Below are positions 38,424 through 49,685 of a stretch of DNA of 64,000 bases, piece by piece (the first letter of the stretch is position 1; each line of letters starts with the position of its first letter). The translations under genes were made by a program, and so were the position numbers. The notes under the pieces are model-generated. The model saw only the letters and a program-made list of their open reading frames with translations, was not told the DNA's origin and searched no databases. The DNA is from Luzula sylvatica. Lineage: Eukaryota; Streptophyta; Magnoliopsida; Poales; Juncaceae. The DNA lies in NCBI GenBank assembly GCA_946800325.1, contig OX326959.1, forward strand, positions 43,092,551-43,156,550. The letters run 5' to 3'.

Positions 38424-41400
38424 TCAATTCGAAACCTCCGCTTGGCCGTTTGTTTGAGGATGATACGCGGTTGAGGTTCGATGGCTCACATGGTATTTCT
38501 CGAGGAGGCTTTGGAGATATCGATTGCAAAAATGGGAGCCTCGATCGCTTATAAGAACTCTTGGTATGCCGAATCGTTGAAAGATATTTTTCTTCAAAAA
38601 GTCCACCACCGTTTTCGAATCCGCATGCTTGGTTGGTACTGCCTCCACCCATTTTGTCACGTAATCTACACACAACAAGATGTAAGTATAGCCAAAAGAC
38701 GATGGAAACGGGCCCATGAAATCAATGCCCCAAACATCGAATGGTTCACACACATAGATTGAATTGAGGGGCATTTGATTTCTACGGTTCAAGTTCCCCG
38801 TCTTTTGGCAATTTCCACAACCTTTCACAAAGTTCGCAACGTCTTTATGCAAGGTTGGCCAATAAAATCCACATTCTTGTACCTTGTGTGTGGTACGTGC
38901 GATACCGAAATGTCCACCACATTGTAATGTATGACAAAAAGAAAGAATAGATTGTACCTCATTTTGGTGGACACATTTTCGAATTACTTGGTCGGTGCAA
39001 ATTCGAAATAAGATCGGGTCTTCCCAAACGTAGAATCGAGCATTACTTTTCATCTTGTCGCGTTGCGCCTTGGAGAAGCTCGGGGGAAATTTCTTCGTGA
39101 CGATGTAGTTTGCAAGGTCGGCGTACCATGGTGCTTCGACTTGGGCCGCGAGAACGTGTTCTTCGGGGAATTCCTCGCGAATCGGAACAAGATCTTCAAT
39201 CTCCAATGGAAGCCGACTCAAATGATCCGCCACGAGATTCTCGCATCCCTTTTTGTCCTTGATCTCGAGGTCGAATTCTTGAAGCAAAAGGATCCATCGA
39301 AGCAATCTCGGTTTGCACTCCTTCTTCTTCATCAAGTGTCTCAACGCGCCGTGGTCCGAGAAGACTATCACTTTCGTACCTAAAAGATAAGAACGAAATT
39401 TCTCCAATGCAAACACAATTGCGAGGAGTTCCTTTTCGGTGGTGGTGTAGTTTCGTTGGGCATTGTCGAGAGACCTCGAGGCGTACGCGATGACGTGGGG
39501 GTCTTTTCCTTCTCTTTGGCCAAGTACCGCCCCCACACTTGTGTCGCTTGCGTCACACATTATCTCGAATGGTAGCTCCCAATTTGGCGACTTGATGATT
39601 GGCGCGGAGCAAAGCTTCTCTTTGAGATTGTCAAAAGATCTCTTGCACTTTTCCCCGAACTCGAATTTTTCGTCTTTCTTCAATAGTTGGCACATTGGTT
39701 GGGCGAGCTTGGAGAAATCCTTGATGAATCGACGATAGAACCCCGCGTGGCCGAGAAAGGATCGCACGTCTTTTACCGTCTTTGGATACGGAAGTGTCTT
39801 GATTACGTCGATTTTCGCCTTGTCGACTTCCATTCCTTCCTCCGAGATCAAATGACCTAATACAATTCCATTGCTCACCATGAAGTGGCATTTCTCAAAA
39901 TTTAAGACAAGGTTAGATTCAATGCACTTCTCGAGTATTTGGGACAAGTGATCTAGACACGAGTCGAATGAGTCCCCAAATACCGAGAAATCATCCATAA
40001 AAACTTCAATGAATTTGGAAATATAATCGGAGAAAATAGAAAGCATACACCTTTGAAATGTGCCGGGAGCGTTGCATAGGCCGAATGGCATGCGTCGGTA
40101 CGCGAAGGTACCAAACGGACACGTGAATGTGGTCTTCTCTTGGTCTTCCGGTGCGACCGGTATTTGGAAATAGCCCGAAAATCCATCGAGGAAGCAATAG
40201 AATGGATTTCCCGCGAGTCTTTCTATCATTTGATCGATGAATGGAAGCGGGAAATGGTCTTTTTTCGTCGCCTTATTGAGCTTTCGGTAATCGATGCAAA
40301 CTCGCCACCCGTTTTGAACTCGAGTCGGTACTTGATCGCCTTCATCGTTCTCAACAATCGTCATCCCCGTTTTCTTCGGTACCACGTGTATTGGTGATAC
40401 CCATTTCGAGTCGGCGATGGGGTAAATGATCCCCGCATCTAACAACTTGATCACCTCCTTTTTAACCACTTCCATCATAGGCGGATTGAGCCGCCTTTGA
40501 GGTTCGTGCGATGGTTTTGCTCCGTCTTCGAGAAGGATTCGGTGTGTGCACATGGAGGGAGAAATGCCCGGAATGTCGGAGAGTGTCCACCCGAAAGCCT
40601 TCTTATTCCTTTTTAGCACTTCGATGAGTTTTTCTTCTTGCTCCCTTGCTAGGTTTGAGGCGATTATCACCGGCAAAGTTTCCGCTTCATCGAGAAAATC
40701 ATACTTTAGTCCAATAGGTAATTTTTTTAATTCTAACCTTGGAGCTTGTTCGATTGAAGGTGGAGCTCTTTGCATCGGGATTTCGAGGTCTCTTAGAAAG
40801 AGTGCTTGATCTATGCTTTGTTCTCCTTCCAAATCCGGCTCGATCTCGAATGTAGGATTGTCATATCCTTCAAATTCCTCGAATAGCGGGTTCGAGCTCC
40901 ATTGAAGGTTTTCGAATGAGCTATCCATGACCTCTTGTACACAATCGTCGATCACGTCCATAGCGCTTAAGTTGAGTGTACCTACAATGGGTTCCTTTAG
41001 TTTGTCAAAAATATTGAATTTGATTACCTCATCATCGAACTCCATTGTGAGCTCTCCCGCGTGTACATCGATCTTTGTGCGTGCCGTCTTCAAAAATGGC
41101 CGTCCAAGGAGAATCGGGGTTGAATCGCTACTCCCCTCATTCATGTCTAATACGTAGAAGTCCGCGGGGAAATAAAGTCCATTCACCGTCACGATCACAT
41201 CTTCGACTACTCCCACCGGCTTCGTCGTAGATCTATCGGCCAATTGAATTACTACTTGTGTATCGTCGAGAGGGCCGAGATCTAGTGTTTTGAAAACCGA
41301 GAAGGGCATTACATTGATGGATGCGCCTAAATCGAGCATGCATTTGGGTAAATCGTATTGCCCAATTTTGCAAGGGATAGCGAACATCCCCGGATCTTTG

Positions 41401-41453
41401 TGCTTTTGGGGGAGTCTCAAAATTGCCGAAACACTCTCCCCCACACTAATCAA
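38424..41453 (-). pseudogene. Retrotransposon pol: protease, RT, RNase H, integrase (truncated)
   Basis: Open frame of 1009 codons, counted from a TTG at 41453 because the frame is open further upstream into gag. Domains: aspartic protease (DLGAS, residues 41-45), reverse transcriptase about 300-560 with active site FMDDF (485-489), RNase H about 630-750 (D634, E674, D700), integrase zinc finger H841, H848, C879, C882, and catalytic D911, D970, E1006. It stops at 38424-38426 (TGA), three residues after the catalytic Glu, while homology continues in frame. It copies the element's RNA into DNA and inserts it into the host genome. The stop makes this copy defective. Confidence 0.93.
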
Positions 41454-41454
41454 C

Positions 41455-43269
41455 TCATCTCCTTTTGTCTTTTTTTTTATTCGTGCACAATGCCTTGAGG
41501 TATTTTGCCAAACGAGGCACTTCTTTGATTGCTTCGAGTAGAGGAATGTTTACCTCCACTTTCTTTAAGATGGCAAGCACGTCATTGTTCGATTCGATTG
41601 GCCTTGGGAGACGACTCGGGAAAGGTGGCTTGACTTGAGTCGATTCGGGTTCTAGTTCTCGAGTTGGTATCTTCGTGGCTTGAGTCGGACTCTCTTTCGG
41701 TACCGGTACCTCGAGCTCCTTTTCTTCTTGTACCTCCTTGCTCTTCGAACTTTTGCCCACCTCTTTACCGCTTCGGAGCGATATTGCGTTCACATGCCTT
41801 TGTTCGGAAGGGGCCAACGATTGAGATTGGAGTCGAGATGTACCTTGGGATTCGATTACGTTTACTCGAGTGGCAATTTGATTGATTTGAGTCTCCAAGT
41901 TGCCCACATGGCGATTTGTGTTCGAAACCTCTTGTCTTATACTTGTAATATCTTGCTTCACAACTCCAAATTCTTGCTTTAATCCCCCGATATCTTGTTT
42001 AATCTCTTGTCTTCCAACTTCGTTGGACTTCTCCATATTCTTAATCATCGCCATCATACCTTCCATCATTATTTTCATTTCTTGATTTGGATCTTGAGTT
42101 GGATTCGGTTTTTGGACCGCTTGAGTCGCATTTGGATGTTGGTATGCGGTCGGTTTTGCAACCGATTGTCGATACAGATCGGGTTGAGCGTTGTTCGTGT
42201 TTGACCATGAGAAGTTCGGATGATTGCGAAGGTTTGGATTGTACGAATTGGAGGGCTCGAACTTCTTGTACGCGGCGTTTACGTCTTCGACTAAGCTCGG
42301 GCACTCGTCCGTGTAGTGAGCACTAGCATTACAAACCCCACATTTCTTGGTTTCTTCCTTGCCCAAAGCTTTCATTATGATCTCGAGTTTGTCGTTAAGC
42401 ACGTCGACATTGAGGTCGGTACATGCGTTAACTCGGTATTCCACGTTCTTCCTTGATTGCGAATTGGTTGCCGTGAGCTCTAGCAACTTCTTAATTTCTT
42501 CGAGATCCTTGTTGGAGATACTTCCCCCCGCGGATGCGTTGAGGAATTGACTTTCCGAGTAGCCGAGACCGTTAATGAATTGTTCGTAGAGGAATTGCGG
42601 TTCCACACTATGGCTTGGGCATTCTTCCTTCAAACGCATGAAACGATCGTAGTATTCGTGGAACGCTTCGTTCGGTTTTTGCGTTATTGCCAAAAGTTCT
42701 CGCCTTATAGCCGCCAATCGAGAGGCCGAATAGTACCTCTCCTTGAAGAGGTTTGCTACTTCATTGAATGCGAGAGGGCCTCTAAGCGTGTAGAACCAAT
42801 CCTTGGGTCCTTCACCTAATGAGTAAGGAAAAAGAAGAAGAAGAATGTCACTACAAGCTTCATAATTCGAATATATGTTTAGTTGAATCTTGAAATCCTT
42901 TAAGTGTTTATGAGGGTTTTCCGTGGCTTTCCCGTGAAAAATAGGCAATGAGCCTATAATGCTCGGATCTGCCTTGAAATTCGGTATATTGGGCCTAATA
43001 AAATTATAATTATTCTCTACATTTCTAGGTGCTACTAGTTCTCTCAAGGTTTTTGGCCTTGGAGCTCTTGTTTCATCACCCATATTTGAATTTAAATGAG
43101 TAGAGAGAGAAGAAAAAGTTTGAGTTTGAAGTTGAGGTTCGTCTTGATCTTCTTGTGTCGGTTCCTTGCTCTTCTTAGAGCTCTTGTTCCTTCTTTCGAT
43201 TTCCTTGACAAATGGAAGTAATTCGCCTTTTCGCGATCTTGTGTTGTGCATAAAGCTTTCTTCTTTCAC
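41455..43269 (-). CDS. Retrotransposon gag, 604 aa
   Basis: Capsid-nucleocapsid protein. The retrotransposon gag domain covers about residues 110-245 (FHGKATENPHKHLKDF, GEGPKDWFYTL, EAFHEYYDRFMRL). One CCHC zinc knuckle, CX2CX4HX4C, lies at C310, C313, H318, C323. A Gln/Asn-rich segment and a coiled-coil-like stretch (about 390-470) follow. The ATG at 43269 lies about 92 bp after the PBS. The frame closes at 41455 just after an A9 run (minus strand, 41478-41470), and pol continues in another frame; related Athila-type elements usually have gag and pol in one frame. Confidence 0.92.
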   Translation of the reverse strand: MKEESFMHNTRSRKGELLPFVKEIERRNKSSKKSKEPTQEDQDEPQLQTQTFSSLSTHLNSNMGDETRAPRPKTLRELVAPRNVENNYNFIRPNIPNFKADPSIIGSLPIFHGKATENPHKHLKDFKIQLNIYSNYEACSDILLLLFPYSLGEGPKDWFYTLRGPLAFNEVANLFKERYYSASRLAAIRRELLAITQKPNEAFHEYYDRFMRLKEECPSHSVEPQFLYEQFINGLGYSESQFLNASAGGSISNKDLEEIKKLLELTATNSQSRKNVEYRVNACTDLNVDVLNDKLEIIMKALGKEETKKCGVCNASAHYTDECPSLVEDVNAAYKKFEPSNSYNPNLRNHPNFSWSNTNNAQPDLYRQSVAKPTAYQHPNATQAVQKPNPTQDPNQEMKIMMEGMMAMIKNMEKSNEVGRQEIKQDIGGLKQEFGVVKQDITSIRQEVSNTNRHVGNLETQINQIATRVNVIESQGTSRLQSQSLAPSEQRHVNAISLRSGKEVGKSSKSKEVQEEKELEVPVPKESPTQATKIPTRELEPESTQVKPPFPSRLPRPIESNNDVLAILKKVEVNIPLLEAIKEVPRLAKYLKALCTNKKKDKRR

Positions 43270-43360
43270 CTAGATTGTCACAAAAGAAACAAAGAAGTGA
43301 GTAAACAAATTTATGAATTTAAATCTCAATTTTCGATCTAAAATATTGACTTAAACACCG

Positions 43361-43379
43361 CTCCCCGGCAGCGGCGCCA
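43361..43379 (-). other. Primer binding site, tRNA-Asp type
   Basis: On the minus strand TGGCGCCGCTGCCGGGGAG begins two bases after the 5' LTR. It is complementary to the 3' end of plant tRNA-Asp (family pattern TGGCGCCGTTGCCGGGGA), with one difference. It primes minus-strand DNA synthesis. Confidence 0.9.
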
Positions 43380-43381
43380 TT

Positions 43382-44528
43382 TGATGAGAGGGTTTTTGGC
43401 GTGTTTAATATGTCGTTGTGGTAAAACCCCGAACAATCAACAAAATTTGTAATCTAAGTTTGTACAGTGGCAAATGTATAGATTCGTTCCACGGGGAGCA
43501 ATTGCGTCAAAATTTGGATCAAAATGGATGAGAAATAACGAAGAAAATTCACAGAAGATAGTCCGTTACAACGGAATTAAGTTCCGTTACAACGGACATT
43601 AGGGTTATGTCTAACGTGGAGATTGATATGAACGTCCGTTACAACGGAGAATAGTCCGTTATAACGGAAAGAGGTAGTCCGTTATAACGGATAGGAGTAG
43701 CGTTATAACAGATTGGTTGATCCGTTACAACGGACTCTTATGTCCGTTACAACGCACTAGTATGAGTGATATTGAATGCTTTTCCTTGCTGGTCCGTTAC
43801 AACGGAAGTAAAGTGCGTTACAACGGAGTACCAACAGACTGAAAGTCAGGTACAAACCGAATGGTCCGTTACAACGCAAGTTAGGTTCCGTTACAACGGA
43901 ACTTGTTCTGGATTTCGAAATTGTAATTTGAATTTAGGATTGAATTGAGGGTTTGTTTTGAGATTAAACCAAGGGAGATTTAGACTAAATTCAAGGCAGT
44001 AATTAAAAGTAAGAGATCAAGTAAAAGCACTAACAAAGATTTGATTCAAGTAACAAGAACTAAAGATTCATTAAACCGAGAATTCTTTAAACAAATCCAA
44101 TTCGAATTTAAACTACAAGAATTACAAGAAAAGAAAGAAAACACCTAGAGAGATGAAGTGAGCTCCGAGTCTCGTCTTGGATGCCTTCCTTGTTGTTTTG
44201 AGATGCTAGTGAGCTAGGCAACTCGCACAACACGTTCCTTTCGTACCAATTCACCCGTCAATAGAAGATAGCTTCGTACCGGTTGAGTGAACTCGAGATT
44301 GCAAGAAGTCCAATTGGAAGAAAGCTCCCGAGTGGAATATAGAATGCTCGACTCCTTGCTTGCGTGGATTCGGATGAAGAAAGCTCCACCTCAATCCTCG
44401 CAACTCGATCTTCGTCGAAGTGTAAACCGATTCACCGAATGAAGTGAGCTTCTATTCAGTGATCGATCTTAGAAAATTATCGTTCGTAGTTGCAATTCTT
44501 GCGTGTTCTTGAAAGTTCTTGGACTTGC

Positions 44529-44573
<45 letters not shown>

Positions 44574-45030
44574 CGTAAAAGAGCGTGCCAAACTCGTGGC
44601 CCTTGTGGTCATATTTATAGCACTCATGGAGTCTTCTTATTGGCCACGAGCTGGTGGAGAGGATTGGGGGTAAGGAGGTAATTCCCACCAAAGGTAGGTG
44701 GGCAGGATAAGGGCTAAGGATTGAGTGGTTTTCGTGTAGACTTTTGTGTAAGTTTCTATCATGATAATTGTTTGTCTCCCGTCTCATTCATGTACCGAAT
44801 ATATCGGTGTAATATATCGTTTTCACTCCTCTTGACGTGTTGGAGACAACTACACTCTCCAAATTCCCAGAAATTCCTTCTAATTCCTGTGATTAAGCAA
44901 TAAAACACACTTAGTGAAGAAATATTCATGTTATCTCAAATATGATTAATAAAATATATAGAATTGTTTTTCACAAGGGCTAAAATCCCCAAATTAAGCA
45001 TTAAATTTGTGCCTTATTTGCCTCACATCA
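43382..45030 (-). repeat. LTR (5' LTR in element sense), 1649 bp
   Basis: TGATGAGAGG...CCTCACATCA. In element sense the U3 spans about 45030-44600, with CCAATAAGAAG and TATAAATA (about 44618-44611), followed by the (CT)n leader (44569-44531), then a long transcribed R/U5 with 12 palindromes (43555-43905). It lacks the 68-bp inverted repeat of its partner. Confidence 0.95.
43555..43905. repeat. Palindrome array in the 5' LTR, 12 units
   Basis: Same units and spacing as 34318-34680, with two substitutions; one breaks an arm (TAACAGA for TAACGGA near 43707). Confidence 0.9.
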
Positions 45031-45035
45031 TTATA

Positions 45036-45620
45036 CAATACCAAATTATTTTTTTGTAATCATTAAATACGAAAAAAAAAATTTGACTCATAAATTATTC
45101 AACATCATTTATAGTTAGTTTTGACTCTTAAAAAAAAATTTAAAAATAAAACTTTGTTCAAAAAAGGTTTTTTGGAATATCTAAAATATGAAGAGTTTCT
45201 TTTAGTATCCAGAAAAATTAAGGATTTTTTAAGAATTCCCCAAACCAAAACAAATATGTTTTTCTACTTTATTTTTTAAATACTAGTCAAATACATATAC
45301 TACTTCATGATGTGCGTTTAACTGTTTTATTTTGAATAATACCTTTTTTTTTTTCTTTCTCATGAATTTCTCAACAAGAAGAGGAGGTCGTGCAATGGTG
45401 TATGAAGAAATGTCTTGAGCCATGTCTTTTCAACTATTGCTGGTAGACAGTTCATTTAAATAAGTTCCGCGGGAGCCGTTTAAAGACGGATCATTCAAAA
45501 CTTGATTTTCTGTGTAAATATCAATATTAATGTCCTTAATTTTTGTACCAGTTTTTAGCAAATTATATCGTGACATTGAACAGAACTTTTATGTCAGTGA
45601 TTTAGCTACATAGAACACAT
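45036..45620. other. Intergenic DNA between the retrotransposon and the duplicated block
   Basis: AT-rich. It continues the sequence interrupted by the retrotransposon at 34142. No gene or repeat recognised. It has no counterpart upstream of copy A, so the duplication boundary is near 45622. Confidence 0.5.
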
Positions 45621-46619
45621 ATTCTTTAGGCCATAATAGATTTATAATTAGTACTATGCAAAGCATGTCGCTTGACCAAGACAAAATTGTCAGCTCTTTG
45701 AGGTTATTTTATGCAGAAATGCCCTCCTCCTACACATATTTCCGTAAGAATACCCACACGTGTGTTATTTTTGTAAGAAACCAAAATCTTGATATTTTTC
45801 CTCTTATAAAATGGCCCAAAACATTTTACATTATATTGATATCGATTATCAACTTAAAAGGTCGTATAGATATATTAGATATTCACTTGAGAATTTATAT
45901 TGGCTTAATGAATTTATTTGGCATTCATGACAAATATGTTTTTTGTTTTCTAAAATGTGATCTGACATCTTAATCGATATGTCATACGGTAACACGGGTA
46001 GTCAACCACCAAGATTTTCTTCATGTTATTTTTCGTGTTATTATAAAATACCATATATCGTTTTCGATTCAAGTAACTTTGACATCAATGTATGGAGAAC
46101 AAACGAGACTTCTCAATTTATTCATTTTTTTCATGTTATTACTCTATTAATTTCCCTTTCGCACACAAAAGAAGAAGCTTATACGTCCCACGACAAGATT
46201 TGATTAGAAAAAAAAAATCAGGGAGAAAAATATAAGGATAACGTCAATACTCGGGGCGAAAATAGTGTGAAGATTTTTTTTTTACTCGAGACAAGAAAAC
46301 TCCAAATATTGTACCATCCTCTGCATATAATAACTCTTAAAATACACATGAAGAAAAATGATAAATAAAATAAGTAGTAGGTAAAACTGCCGAAAAGTGT
46401 GAGTGAACAAGAAATATAATCGCAAAATCAAAGCCATTATTTTCTATGTTCTTTACATTTTTTTTTAAGAAATATGATATTTGCCAATACATATCAATAC
46501 TCCACGTGATGCATTCGACTATTTATTTTGAAATATATTATAATAATAATAATAATAATAATAATAAATGTTAACTATTTTCTATGTTCAGGCTTAATTT
46601 AATTTTTGTCATACTTCAC

Positions 46620-47715
46620 TAGATAATTCAACGGATTTACCAACCCCTTATTTTAGACATATTTTTATGCAATCTCTCCGTGCCAAGACATCACAAACAT
46701 TTCAATTATTAGACTATGATATATGGCAAAATATGAATCATGAATTAACCATTGATTTCTTATGAATATTAATTATTTGTAGACATTTATGTGTATATTA
46801 TTTAACATATAATATTAAGTAATTTTAGAAGGACACGCCGCCTTACATTGATGATGTATGAACGTATTATTCATTAGGTTCATGTTGGACCGGCTGTATT
46901 TAATTTTTAATCATTCACATTATATAACATGATCAAATATAAATACAAATGAAATGTGAAAAGTTTAAATATCTACCACTAATTAATTAATATATAATAT
47001 CATAAAACATACATCGAATATTATTATCTTTAAAATATAATTTTAAAAAATTATGAAATATATTCACTTGAATTTGATCTTTATTTTGAGTTCCATATTA
47101 GCATGTATCCAATTTTTTTCTCTATCATAAAGTTATGAAAATAATTATGTACGAGAATACAATATAAAAATATATAATTACATTAGTGAGTGGTAAGTCC
47201 GATTATTAGTGTTTTTGAAACTATAATTTTTAAAAAAAAATTGTACACACTACTAATTATATTATATTTGTATTTTTACTCAAAATAATTTCATATTAAT
47301 TTTTTTAAAAAATTAATAAAAATAAAAAATATTAATCTACCCAGCACAAATAACTTTTTTAACTTATAAAATTTATTGTTTTCAATAATAAACGTGAAAG
47401 ATACAAATTTACTTGACACAAATAATTTCTTGAACTTTTAAAATGTTATTATTCTTATATTGAGATATGTATATTTAAAAATATCATATAGTTTTGTTTT
47501 TTATTTATGTCCACGCATGTTATTTTATTATTTTATAATAAACATTTTAGTTTTTTTGTATGTCGTATCAGAATACTAAATAAATGTTTCGTAGCATGTC
47601 CGATTAAAAAAAATATAATAATTTTGTCATCATCGAACTTTTTTAATCGATATGATTTTTATTTTCACAAAGTGTTATGCTTGTTTTCCAAAATAATATT
47701 AAGAAAAGTTCAACT
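46620..47715 (+). mobile_element. Helitron-family copy with both halves, 3' end degraded
   Basis: Begins near TTTACCAACCCCTTATTTTAG and aligns in reverse with 1984-3121 over almost its full length. The terminal CGCG hairpin and CTAG end seen at 6495-6520 are missing here. Non-coding. Confidence 0.55.
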
Positions 47716-49277
47716 GAAATGCGGGTCGGCATAACATATTACGAGACAAAATATTTTTTATCCCTAAGAAACCAACTAGACTCAAGTCATAACCTCATAT
47801 CTTGTGAACCGTCAAGAGCTCATTTTCGAGTGCTTGCAAAGAAACTGTCATAATTTAACATTAAAAGAGGCTTATAATTGTTAGGATAATTTATATATTT
47901 ACACTTCTATAATTCCGAAATATCACATTTAGTCTTAAAATAAAATAAAAATGCCATATTACCCTTCGAAAATAAAAAAATATTATATTATATTAAAAAC
48001 CCATCTAACTTTTTTGGAAAATCCCCTACAAAATACATTGAATTATTTATCATCCGATGTTAACTTTAACTTAACGTTCTATCCATTTAATTATTTCACC
48101 AAAATATGTTTTATTATTTTTTTTTATATTTTTGTGAAATCAAAACTAAATAAATATTATTTTGAGATAAAATATTCATAATATTATATTCCAATGTTTT
48201 GTAATACTGATTAAACGACTTTATATAAAATATTATTTTGCCATGCTTTTTTATTACCGTCCTACTGTTATCGAAGTTTTTTTCACTGTTCCATACATAA
48301 TGATTGAGGCTCATTTTGGCTAGTGAATACAATCGGTTCATCGATGGTCAGTAAATATGACGGTTATAATGATGAACCTACATGTATTTCGTGTGTATCT
48401 CGCTGGTGATTAAAAAAACCCCGCAAATTCACTTGTGTTACATGTGTAATTTTGGTGGGAAAGGATCGTCTCTGCTGAATTGCCGACTTTCGCGGAATTC
48501 TACAATACATCATAAATTTAATATAATAAAATATTATGTCATATAATATTTTATTTATTTATTATTTTAAATTGCATAAAATAATTTGTAAAAGAAAAAT
48601 ATCCAAAAAGAGATATTTTAGTCCAAATAATATAAAAATGGATGATTTCTAAAAATTAAGGATAAATAGTTCAATGTACTTAGTAACTTTTTTGAAAGAA
48701 TACGAGTTTTTGACAAATTCCTTAAATAATTCAACATATTTTGTAAGATTTTTTGAGAGATTATAAAAAGTGAGGAGTTCTTGACAAATATCATATAAAT
48801 TGGGGTTTTTTGAACAATTTCGTGATATAAAAATATTAATAATTTAGTCATTATTAAATTGTCGAATATTTGTGCGGATAAATACGATAATTTGGTCGTT
48901 ATTAAATTTATAAATATTATTAAATTGTCGAATTTGTCATAGTTCAAACATTATAAAATAACTAAGTTGTTATGATGATTAAATAATTGAGCGGATAAAT
49001 ACGATAATTTGGTTTTTCAGAAGGGTAAATATGCAAATCCTCTGCATTGACCTCTATGACTCACTACACGAATAGATGCAAAGCCGATGGAGAGTAACTG
49101 GTTTTTTTCTTTTTTCCGAAACTGTCCATCTCCGGTTCACACGTTGTCAATTTGTCCAAGCAAAAAGGGTAGAAATTAGCGAAAAGATCGGAGCTTTGCG
49201 TCGCGCCGCCGAGCAATTGAATTGCATCTCCGTCTTAAGAGAAGAAAAACTTGAAAAAGTGCAAAAGTTTCCCTAAA

Positions 49278-49494
49278 TTGATACAGTTCGCTCTTCAATT
49301 GGTGTTTTCTCTCTTTCCTATTTTAGTTTGTTTTTGGAGCTCATTTGTCCGGTTGACCTCGATTTCGATTTCAATCAGCTCCCTGTTGATACAATTCGCT
49401 CTTCAATTGGTGTTTTGTCTCTTTCCTATTTGGGTTTATTTTGGAGGTCATTTGTCCGATTGACCTCGATTTCGATTTCAATCAGCTCCCTGTC
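49278..49494. repeat. 107-bp tandem duplication in the myosin B leader
   Basis: TTGATACARTTCGCTCTTC through TTCAATCAGCTCCCTGT occurs twice head to tail (49278-49384 and 49385-49491) with few differences. Copy A has only the first about 30 bp once (9088), so the segment was gained in B or lost in A. Confidence 0.85.
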
Positions 49495-49685
49495 GTCGTA
49501 AATTAATTTGAGGTTAGCTTGGAAGGTGTATTTGCTTGTGATCTCCATCTGGGTTTTCTTCAAATTTCGTCAACATCAAGAGCTGAGATTTAAAGCTTTG
49601 TTGTGATCTAATAGAATTGGATATTTGCTGGATGCAAGTGATTTGATACATTCATTTGATTTGACCAATTTCTACTGCCGCCATA

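Larger units (their letters stand above)
34143..45030 (-). mobile_element. Ty3/gypsy LTR retrotransposon, Athila/Tat-like, 10.9 kb
   Basis: The element reads on the minus strand and is bounded by LTRs at 43382-45030 (5' in element sense) and 34143-35886 (3'). It is flanked by the 5-bp duplication TTATA (34138-34142 and 45031-45035). Order in element sense: LTR, PBS, gag, protease-RT-RNase H-integrase, non-coding 3' region with a palindrome cluster, PPT, LTR. The protease motif DLGAS, domain order and tRNA-Asp primer fit the Athila/Tat branch. By eye the LTRs differ at roughly 17 positions over 1.6 kb plus indels, so insertion is fairly recent. It is inactive as it stands: pol has an in-frame stop, and gag and pol lie in different frames. 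Confidence 0.95.
45622..49685 (+). repeat. Segmental-duplication block, upstream part (copy B), with leader of myosin B
   Basis: Aligns with 1950-9260, interrupted by the insertions private to copy A. It contains the empty site of the solo LTR (about 46470-46500), a Helitron copy, and the leader of myosin B from about 49050. No separate gene is supported. Confidence 0.75.

Noticed and set aside
38191..43269. Many 60-100 codon frames opposite gag and pol
   Set aside because: They are antisense shadows of the retrotransposon coding strand, with no domain of their own.
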